Part shown: in pieces, positions 1 to 5,364 of the stretch
How positions within the stretch are numbered: the first letter of the stretch is position 1
Layout: each line of letters begins with the position of its first letter
DNA from: JBBDXA01 sp040902585
Lineage (GTDB): Bacteria; Planctomycetota; Phycisphaerae; Phycisphaerales; Phycisphaeraceae
Length of the DNA stretch: 18,226 bases
Direction of reading: 5' to 3'
Assembly: GCA_040902585.1 (NCBI GenBank)
Contig: JBBDXA010000191.1
Coordinates: 1 to 18,226, forward strand
Translations under genes and position numbers: made by a program
The notes under the pieces: generated by a model
The model's database searches: none
Told to the model about the DNA's origin: nothing
What the model saw: the letters and a program-made list of their open reading frames with translations, nothing else

Positions 1-50
<50 letters not shown>

Positions 51-133
51 ACAAATGGCCACTTGGGCGGATTTCCTGCGATAAGTCGCGGTTCATGCAG
101 GGGTTCGGGCGTGGCTACCGGCGTGTCTACCCC

Positions 134-148
134 GTGTCTACTAGACAC
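134..148. repeat. Short inverted repeat upstream of rpsF promoter
   Basis: GTGTCTA and TAGACAC flank a single C, forming a 7+1+7 perfect inverted repeat. A direct copy of GTGTCTAC lies just upstream at 123-130. The arrangement lies about 35 bp upstream of the candidate -35 box of rpsF, so an operator is possible. It could equally be the end of an upstream transcript. No regulator is identified. Confidence 0.3.
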
Positions 149-182
149 GACCCGCGCCGGTTGGCTGAGCCTTCCCGGCGAA

Positions 183-211
183 TTGCCGAGCGATTGGCTC
201 TTTGCTACACT
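183..211 (+). promoter_or_regulatory. Candidate sigma70-type promoter for rpsF
   Basis: TTGCCG (183-188) and TACACT (206-211) are separated by 17 bases, and each matches 4 of 6 consensus positions. The -10 is preceded by GC, giving GCTACACT, a word that also precedes lipA; GCTACAAT precedes phoH and pgpH. Transcription would start near 218 and give a leader of about 130 nt. Confidence 0.4.
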
Positions 212-348
212 CTTCGTTTCCACCAATTGCCGCCCGGTCCGGTCGCGGAGTCAAGAGCTTCGCGCAATCGGATCCCGTGACTCGACGCCCTGGAGATTGA
301 CGTGTGTCGATCTACCGTCGAGCCGACCGGGCTGTTAGGGAGTTTAGA

Positions 349-777
349 ATGTCTGATGCCCCCACGAGTCTGTACGAAGGTTTGTTCCTGATTTCCCAGA
401 GCGCTGCCGCCGATCTGGACGGCGCGATGGATCATGTTCGCTCCATCCTCGGCCGCGCCGAGGCGGAAGTCATCGGCTTGCAGAAATGGGAAGAGCGCCG
501 GCTGGCGTACCCGATCAAGGGTCAACGTCGCGGCACCTATCTGCTCTCCTTCTTCCGCGCCAAGCACGACAAGCTCACCGGCCTGGATCGCGACTGCAAC
601 CTCTCGGACAACATTCTCCGCAGCATGTTCCTCCGCGCCGATCACGTCGGCGAAACCGAACTGACCATGTTCAAGGAAGGCAACTTCCTCTTCGCCAAGC
701 CTGAGCCGGTGAAGGAAACCGAAGGCGTCGGCGAAGTCATCGATGAAACGGACCTCAGCGAAGGCATTGAGGAATGA
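349..777 (+). CDS. rpsF: 30S ribosomal protein S6
   Basis: S6 is a small-subunit ribosomal protein that normally pairs with S18 on the central domain of 16S rRNA. The 142-residue product shows the family pattern: an N-terminal YEGLFLIS strand, W-(x)2-RRLAYPIKGQRRGTYLL in the middle and NILRSMFLR near the end of the fold. It then has an acidic tail of about 25 residues, common in longer S6 proteins. I chose the ATG at 349 because AGGGAG lies 6 nt upstream (337-342) and homology begins just after it; the frame is open to a GTG at 304, but that adds 15 residues without family support. It is the first gene of rpsF-ssb-rplI. The usual neighbour rpsR (S18) is absent. Confidence 0.95.
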   Translation: MSDAPTSLYEGLFLISQSAAADLDGAMDHVRSILGRAEAEVIGLQKWEERRLAYPIKGQRRGTYLLSFFRAKHDKLTGLDRDCNLSDNILRSMFLRADHVGETELTMFKEGNFLFAKPEPVKETEGVGEVIDETDLSEGIEE

Positions 778-784
778 TTCGCTG

Positions 785-829
785 AATCTCAAATCTCGAA
801 TCTCACATTTGAAACTGAGATTTGAGATT
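785..829. repeat. Heptad repeat hairpin, AATCTCR type
   Basis: The sequence reads as 7-base units (AATCTCA, AATCTCG and so on) followed by their complements (GATTTGA twice). A 13-bp perfect stem forms between 785-797 and 817-829 with a 19-nt loop. It begins 8 bases after the rpsF stop and could act as an intercistronic mRNA stabiliser or attenuator. No U-tract follows it, so it is not a canonical terminator. Confidence 0.8.
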
Positions 830-838
830 TGAATTGCC

Positions 839-866
839 TGACTCCTGACCCCTGACCCCTGACCCC
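839..866. repeat. Tandem heptamer TGACCCC x4
   Basis: Four direct units of seven bases (TGACTCC, then TGACCCC three times) lie directly after the previous hairpin and end 7 bases before the ssb ribosome site. It is a second heptad sequence with the same period as its neighbours and has no coding frame. Confidence 0.85.
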
Positions 867-884
867 TGTCCCGGGAGTACCGCG

Positions 885-1463
885 ATGCCGAATCTCAACC
901 GCGTGATGCTTATGGGCAATCTCACCCGCGATCCGGAGATGCGCTACACGCCCAGCAACATGGCGATCACCAAGCTGGGCCTGGCGGTGAATCGGCGCTG
1001 GCGCAACCAGCAGGGCGAGCAGCAGGAGGAAGTCACGTTTGTCGATTGTGACGCTTTCGGCAAGACGGCTGAGACCATCAACCAGTACCTGAAAAAGGGC
1101 AGGCCCATCTTCATCGAAGGGCACCTTCGCCTCAACCAGTGGCAGGACAAAGAAGGCAACAACCGCTCGAAGCTGATGGTCGTGATTGATAACTTCCAGT
1201 TCATCGACTCGCGCGGCCAGGCCGATGGCGAAGGCGGCGGCGGCAACTACGGCGGCGGCGAGAATTACGGCGGTGGAGGCGGCGCCGGGGGTGGAAGCGG
1301 TGGAGGTGGACGCGCCCCGCAGCGAAGTCAGCCGCGACAGAACAGTGGCGGCGGAGCAGGTGGCGGTGGTGGCGCTGGTGCCGGCAACGGCGGCGGTGAC
1401 TACGACGGCCCGCCCCCCAGCGACCCGCATCAACCGATGGATGATGACAGCATTCCGTTCTGA
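885..1463 (+). CDS. ssb: Single-stranded DNA-binding protein
   Basis: SSB coats single-stranded DNA during replication, repair and recombination and recruits partner proteins through its C-terminal tip. Residues 1-108 form the OB fold, opening NLNRVMLMGNLTRDPEMRY and containing the conserved TFVDCDAFGKTAE and GRPIFIEGHL segments. Residues about 112-178 are an intrinsically disordered, extremely glycine-rich linker. The protein ends DDDSIPF, against the usual DDDIPF, so one serine is inserted before the hydrophobic tip. At 192 residues it is a normal length. GGGAG at 873-877 lies 7 nt upstream of the ATG. It follows rpsF in the usual order; the gap between them is filled by heptad repeats. Confidence 0.96.
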   Translation: MPNLNRVMLMGNLTRDPEMRYTPSNMAITKLGLAVNRRWRNQQGEQQEEVTFVDCDAFGKTAETINQYLKKGRPIFIEGHLRLNQWQDKEGNNRSKLMVVIDNFQFIDSRGQADGEGGGGNYGGGENYGGGGGAGGGSGGGGRAPQRSQPRQNSGGGAGGGGGAGAGNGGGDYDGPPPSDPHQPMDDDSIPF

Positions 1464-1474
1464 ATGAAGCTTTG

Positions 1475-1560
1475 AGCATTGAGCTATCAGCTTTCAGCTT
1501 TCAGCCAGAGAAAACCCTGAACGCTCCAAGCTGATAGCTGATAGCTGACCGCTGATAGCT
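1475..1560. repeat. Heptad repeat hairpin, GAGCTAT/CAGCTTT type
   Basis: After the ssb stop come units of seven bases (GAGCATT, GAGCTAT, CAGCTTT, CAGCTTT) closing with CAGCCAGAG. A spacer of about 17 nt follows, then inverted units (AGCTGAT repeated, AGCTGAC, CGCTGAT, AGCTG). The two sides pair imperfectly into a long hairpin. The interval has no coding potential, although it occupies the place where rpsR commonly lies. Confidence 0.8.
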
Positions 1561-1625
1561 GCTTCCCATGCTGGCGTACCGCTGTGAATCGTGTGCATTC
1601 GCAGGCTGACGTCTAACTAAGAATC

Positions 1626-1713
1626 GAGCGATGAGCAACGAGCTTTGAGCCTTGAGCCAGAAACGAATGCGAACCATTCTGGCTCATCGCTCAAAGCTCA
1701 TAGCTCAAAGCTC
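1626..1713. repeat. 37-nt inverted heptad repeat directly before rplI ribosome site
   Basis: The left arm (1626-1662) and right arm (1677-1713) are each 37 nt, built of GAGCNNN units and closing with GAGCCAGAA at the loop. They pair with only a few mismatches across a 14-nt loop. The right arm ends 1 base before the AAAAGGA of rplI, so the stem sits beside the ribosome site and could influence translation or mRNA processing. Confidence 0.85.
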
Positions 1714-1724
1714 AAAAGGACAAC

Positions 1725-2369
1725 ATGAAAACGATCTCTCTGCTTTTGACTGAAACCGTGGACAACCTTGGCATCGTCGGCGATGTGGTCGAGGTGCGGC
1801 CGGGTTACGCCCGCAACTTTCTCCTGCCCCGCAACCTGGCGACGACGCCGACGAAAGGCGCGATCAAGGCGCTCTCCTCCCGCCGGGCTGTGGTCGAGAA
1901 GGAAATGAAAGTGCTCCGCGGTGAGCGCGAGGCGATCTTCGAGAAGCTCAAGGGCCACGAGATCACCATTTTGCGTTCGGCCAACGACCAGGGCATTCTG
2001 TACGGCGGCGTGAGTCAGCACGAGATCGCTGAGGCGCTGCGTGCCGATGGTTTTGCGATTGATGATCGCGCGGTTCGCATCGGCGAGCAGATCAAGCGGC
2101 TGGATTCGTATCACATTCCGATCGCGCTGGATGCGGACCTGAAGTGCGAGATCAAGCTGTGGGTGGTTTCGGATAAGCCGCGTGAGGATCTGGACGGCGA
2201 GAAGGCCGGCGAAGCCGAGGCCGAAGCCGCCGCGCCGGTTGCCCCCGGCGAAGCTGAAGAGAAGCCCGCGCGAAAGAGCCGCAAGAAGGCCGCCGACGCG
2301 GAAGTGGAAGTTGTGGCCGCCCCTGCGGAAGAGAAGAAGCCGAGGAAGTCTAAAGCGAAGGCGGAGTGA
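1725..2369 (+). CDS. rplI: 50S ribosomal protein L9
   Basis: L9 binds 23S rRNA near the L1 stalk and helps reading-frame maintenance. The N-terminal domain is clear: LLLTETVDNLGIVGDVVEV followed by RPGYARNFLLP (residues 6-35). A connecting helix rich in charged residues follows, then the C-terminal domain with GILYGGVSQHEIAEAL and a typical last strand near residue 147. About 65 further residues form a low-complexity Ala/Glu/Lys/Pro tail with KPARKSRKK and KKPRKSK clusters, so the protein is 214 residues against about 150 usually. AAAAGGA lies just 4 nt upstream of the ATG, immediately after a long inverted repeat. It is third in the rpsF-ssb-rplI group and convergent with the next gene. Confidence 0.95.
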   Translation: MKTISLLLTETVDNLGIVGDVVEVRPGYARNFLLPRNLATTPTKGAIKALSSRRAVVEKEMKVLRGEREAIFEKLKGHEITILRSANDQGILYGGVSQHEIAEALRADGFAIDDRAVRIGEQIKRLDSYHIPIALDADLKCEIKLWVVSDKPREDLDGEKAGEAEAEAAAPVAPGEAEEKPARKSRKKAADAEVEVVAAPAEEKKPRKSKAKAE

Positions 2370-2378
2370 TTCTGGGGA

Positions 2379-2446
2379 AGCTATGAGCTATGAGCTATCA
2401 GCTATGAGCTTTGAGCCAGAGGAGGCTGACTGCTGAGAGCTGAAAA
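2379..2446. repeat. Heptad repeat array between rplI and glycosyltransferase gene
   Basis: GAGCTAT, GAGCTAT, CAGCTAT and GAGCTTT run in tandem and close with GAGCCAGAGG, the same ending seen in the two arrays upstream. A looser stretch (CTGACTGCTGAGAGCTG) follows. The array runs into the minus-strand gene: its stop codon (2402-2404) and about its last 14 codons are made of this repeat. Confidence 0.75.
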
Positions 2447-3769
2447 CTCCACCCGCCTTCGCCAGCCCATCACGACTGCCAACAGTGCGATGATGGCGAA
2501 TGTCTCCAGGTGATAGCTCTGAAAGAGGGCATCGGTCGATTTACCGACGATGCCGCGATTCAGGATCACGACGACGAGCACATACCAGGAAAGCAAGACC
2601 ATCATCCACAGCCTGAAGCGCTGGCCGCGGAGCAGGCGGTCGCTGATGAGCAGGCAGGCCGGCAGAACGCCGACGCAATGCTGGCCCCAGGTGATGGGCG
2701 AGAGCACCAGCAGCAGGAGCGACACGGCGGCGCACTCCCAGATGATGCGCGGGTCATCGCGCCCGCTCGGTGCCTTCCGCATGGGCCAGGCGACGACGAG
2801 CAGCATGGCCAGCGTCGCCAGGCGGATGATCCATGTGGTCGCCGCCGGTGAGAGGGAAAGGATCGTCACGTAGCCCGGATGCGAACGGTCCGTCTCGCGT
2901 GAGCCGTCGGCCCTGAACAGGGGCGCACGCCCGGCGTGACCGATCGGCAGATCCATCAGATAGCGCACCAGCGTCGAACGCAGCGACATGTTCTCGAACT
3001 GTTCATCTCCCAGCACGCCCACCGACGGATCCTTCTGCGACAACCCTTCCACGATCCGCCCGCTCCACGCCTTCATGTGCTCGACGTAACTCGTCGGCCC
3101 GGTGCGAAGCATGGGCGAAAGCGTGAACAGCCCTGCAAACAGAATCGCGGAGCCGGCCAGTTTCCACTGCCGCTTGAGCAGGAAATAAGGAATGAAAAGT
3201 CCCGCGGTCATCTTCAGCGCCACGGCAAGTCCGAGGCACGCGCCGCCCAGCCAGTCGCGGCCCTTCGTCCATGCGTACACGCTGAGCCAGGCGAGCAGGA
3301 CGAGCGTGGTGTTGATGTAAAGTTCCATGCCGTCGCGCAGGAGATAGCGCAGGCAAAGGAGCACGGCCAGCATGACTGTCCAGAACTGCACATCGTGTCG
3401 CCGCTGGCCATCGCGCCGCATCAGTCTGCCGAGGATGATGATGAGGCCGAAGACCGTGAGCAGGCCGAAGGGATAGTAGACGACCTGCGCGGTGCTCGGG
3501 GACATGAGCGTGAACGGCGTGTGCGCCAGGGCCCAGAATGGCGGGTAGGGCCAGTGGAAGCCGAGCGTGTAGAGGAAGTCGCCCTTGATGAAGTGCTGAG
3601 CGAAGAGGTAATGAAGATCGAAGTCATTGTTGGGCGCACGCATGATGCGCACCCATTGGTAGATGATCGCCGTCGCTGCCAGCAGGATGCACGCGATGCG
3701 GGCGGTGACCAGCCACGTGTCGCGACGGGATCGCGAGATGGCGGTTGATGGAGCGGAACCTTCGGGCAT
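2402..3769 (-). CDS. GT87/DUF2029-type membrane glycosyltransferase
   Basis: The product is an integral inner-membrane protein of the GT-C fold, of the family that transfers sugars from polyprenyl-phosphate donors in envelope glycan synthesis. The donor and acceptor here are unknown. About ten hydrophobic segments alternate with short loops. The first periplasmic loop has NNDFDLHY (residues 47-54) with the acidic residues expected for catalysis, followed by WPYPPFWAL (73-81), and a GLAVALKMTAGLFIPYFLL helix matches the family. I chose the ATG at 3769 (455 residues): a perfect TATAAT lies 7 nt upstream. The frame is open to another ATG at 3829, which would add 20 residues. The C-terminal residues are encoded by an intergenic heptad repeat. 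It diverges from the serine hydrolase gene. Confidence 0.8.
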   Translation of the reverse strand: MPEGSAPSTAISRSRRDTWLVTARIACILLAATAIIYQWVRIMRAPNNDFDLHYLFAQHFIKGDFLYTLGFHWPYPPFWALAHTPFTLMSPSTAQVVYYPFGLLTVFGLIIILGRLMRRDGQRRHDVQFWTVMLAVLLCLRYLLRDGMELYINTTLVLLAWLSVYAWTKGRDWLGGACLGLAVALKMTAGLFIPYFLLKRQWKLAGSAILFAGLFTLSPMLRTGPTSYVEHMKAWSGRIVEGLSQKDPSVGVLGDEQFENMSLRSTLVRYLMDLPIGHAGRAPLFRADGSRETDRSHPGYVTILSLSPAATTWIIRLATLAMLLVVAWPMRKAPSGRDDPRIIWECAAVSLLLLVLSPITWGQHCVGVLPACLLISDRLLRGQRFRLWMMVLLSWYVLVVVILNRGIVGKSTDALFQSYHLETFAIIALLAVVMGWRRRVEFSALSSQPPLAQSS

Positions 3770-3776
3770 GGCCCGG

Positions 3777-3782
3777 ATTATA
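3777..3782 (-). promoter_or_regulatory. TATAAT box 7 nt before glycosyltransferase start
   Basis: The minus strand reads a perfect TATAAT followed by seven bases and then the ATG at 3769. Initiation 6-7 nt downstream would place the first base of the mRNA at or next to the start codon, a leaderless transcript. No good -35 lies at 16-18 bp; TTCTCA at 19 bp is weak. No SD is present. Confidence 0.35.
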
Positions 3783-3848
3783 GGGATGCCCGCGAAAGGC
3801 ATGAGAATCGCACTTCGGATCAACCTCATTCACACGTAAACTGACACT

Positions 3849-5234
3849 ATGAACACCACTCGCCGAATCGTCATGTTGCTTGCACTCGTGGGCACGGGTT
3901 GGTGCAGCGTGACTGCCGCGCAGGCTGCGGAGAAGGCCGTCGCGGAAGAGGCGAGAAAGCTCGCTTTGCCCTTCGTCGAATCCGGCTACGTTCAAGGCAT
4001 GTCGATCGGCCTGATCAAGGGCGATGAGCGCATCACGCTGCACGTCGGCAAGGTCCGCAGCGATGGCGATGCGAAGCCTGATGATCGCACGTTGTATGAG
4101 ATCGGCTCGGTGAGCAAGACGTTCACCGCACTGCTGCTGGCGGAAGAAGTGACGCGCGGCAACCTGAAGCTCGACACGCCCGTTGCGGAGCTGCTGCCGG
4201 CGCATGTGAAGCTGCCTGCGGGCAAGGATCGCGGGATGACGCTGGGTGATCTGGCGTCGCACACATCAGGGTTGCCGCGCATGCCGGGGAACTTCACGCC
4301 GAAGGATAAGGATGATCCCTACGCGGACTACACCCTTGAGCAGTTGTACGAGTCACTCGGGCAGGCGAAGCTGGGCAGTGAACCGGGCAGGTTGTACCTG
4401 TACAGCAACCTGGGCGCGACGGCCCTTGGCCAGGCGCTGGCGCATCACCTGAAGCAGGATTACGATGCGCTGCTTCGCGAACGCATTTTTAAGGTGCTCA
4501 AGATGGACGACACGGCAACGAAGCTCAGCGCTGAGCAGCAGAAGCGATTCGCACAGGGACACACCGGCGATGGTGAACCGGCCAAGGCGTGGGAGCTGAA
4601 TGTGTTCAACCCCGCGGGCGGCATCCGCTCCAACATGGTGGACATGATGCGCTACGTCGAGGCGCAGCTGGGCAAGCGGAAGAGTTCACTCGACGAGGCC
4701 ATCACGCTCTCGCACGAGCAGCGGCTGAGTCTGGGCAGCGGCGGCATCGCCCTGGGCTGGCATGTCTCGGCGGACAAGGTCACGCGCTGGCACAACGGGC
4801 AGACCGGCGGCTATCACAGCTTCGTCGGCTTCAACACGGATATGGGTATCGGCGTGGTCATCCTCACCAACACGGGCAGCGGTGAAGTCGATCGCCTGGG
4901 AGATCAACTCATCCGCATGCTCGCCGGCAAGAAGGAGAAACCGGTCACCTTCGCAAAGGTCGCGCAGGTGGATCGCAAGACGCTGGAGAAATACGTCGGC
5001 ACCTACGCGATCGTGCCCGCCTTCCAGCTCACCGTCACGCTGCGGGGCGATCGTCTGCGCGTGCAGGCGACGGGGCAGGACGCGTTCACGATTTACCCGG
5101 AGTCCGAGACGCGCTTCAACTACCGCGTGACGAAGGCGGCGATCACGTTCGACGTGGACAAGGACGGCAACGTCAACAAGCTCACGCTGCATCAGAATGG
5201 AATGGATATGCCCGCGCTGCGGGTGAAGCCTTGA
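3849..5234 (+). CDS. Secreted AmpC-like serine hydrolase (beta-lactamase/PBP fold)
   Basis: This belongs to the serine beta-lactamase class C / penicillin-binding-protein-like group, which includes esterases and D-amino-acid peptidases, so beta-lactam resistance cannot be assumed. A signal peptide (residues 1 to about 26, ending TAAQA) points to export. All three active-site motifs are visible: S87-V-S-K90 in EIGSVSKTFTA, Y185-S-N187 in LYLYSNLGA, and H315-N-G317 in WHNGQTGGY, which stands in for KTG. The last 100 residues form a beta-rich C-terminal domain like those following this fold in many esterase-type members. At 461 residues the length is normal for the two-domain form. No SD precedes the ATG; TAAACT (3837-3842) lies 6 nt before it. 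A REP-like element begins 2 bp after the stop. Confidence 0.88.
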   Translation: MNTTRRIVMLLALVGTGWCSVTAAQAAEKAVAEEARKLALPFVESGYVQGMSIGLIKGDERITLHVGKVRSDGDAKPDDRTLYEIGSVSKTFTALLLAEEVTRGNLKLDTPVAELLPAHVKLPAGKDRGMTLGDLASHTSGLPRMPGNFTPKDKDDPYADYTLEQLYESLGQAKLGSEPGRLYLYSNLGATALGQALAHHLKQDYDALLRERIFKVLKMDDTATKLSAEQQKRFAQGHTGDGEPAKAWELNVFNPAGGIRSNMVDMMRYVEAQLGKRKSSLDEAITLSHEQRLSLGSGGIALGWHVSADKVTRWHNGQTGGYHSFVGFNTDMGIGVVILTNTGSGEVDRLGDQLIRMLAGKKEKPVTFAKVAQVDRKTLEKYVGTYAIVPAFQLTVTLRGDRLRVQATGQDAFTIYPESETRFNYRVTKAAITFDVDKDGNVNKLTLHQNGMDMPALRVKP

Positions 5235-5236
5235 TT

Positions 5237-5358
5237 GGAGCACCATCCCGACAGGGTGGGTGCTGGTGGCGCACGTCGTGTTTGTTGCCTCGGTCGCGAT
5301 GGAACATTGTGCAGTAATAGCACCACCCTGTCGGGATGGTGCTCCCGGATGGTGCTCC
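5237..5358. repeat. Paired-palindrome (REPIN-like) element, type A copy 1
   Basis: Inverted arms at 5237-5264 and 5319-5345 start with GGAGCACCATCCCGACAGGG on the left, matched on the right by the complement of the whole arm. The left arm carries one extra G. Each arm can also fold on itself (CACCA-CCC, loop GACA, GGG-TGGTG). The 54-nt spacer matches the type A copy at 11584 in length and in the words TGGCGC and GTTGC. A partial second copy of the right end (GGATGGTGCTCC) follows at 5347-5358. It sits between two convergent genes, 2 bp after one stop codon. Confidence 0.88.
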
Positions 5359-5364
5359 TTCTGA

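Noticed and set aside
63..338. A 91-codon frame before rpsF
   Set aside because: No SD and no recognisable protein; it spans the candidate promoter and leader of rpsF.
785..2446. CRISPR array in the repeat-rich rpsF region
   Set aside because: The units are 7 bases long, contiguous and partly inverted, with no spacers of constant length and no cas genes.
2936..3748. A 270-codon plus-strand frame inside the glycosyltransferase gene
   Set aside because: It is antisense to a well-supported membrane protein, rich in His, Arg and Gln, with no family features.
3849..5234. Calling the serine hydrolase a beta-lactamase resistance gene
   Set aside because: SxxK, YxN and HxG motifs are shared with esterases and peptidases, and the C-terminal beta domain is more typical of non-resistance members.
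5237..5358. REP-like elements as simple rho-independent terminators
   Set aside because: Only two of the four copies lie between convergent genes; one is between divergent starts and one between same-strand genes. None has a U-tract after the stem.
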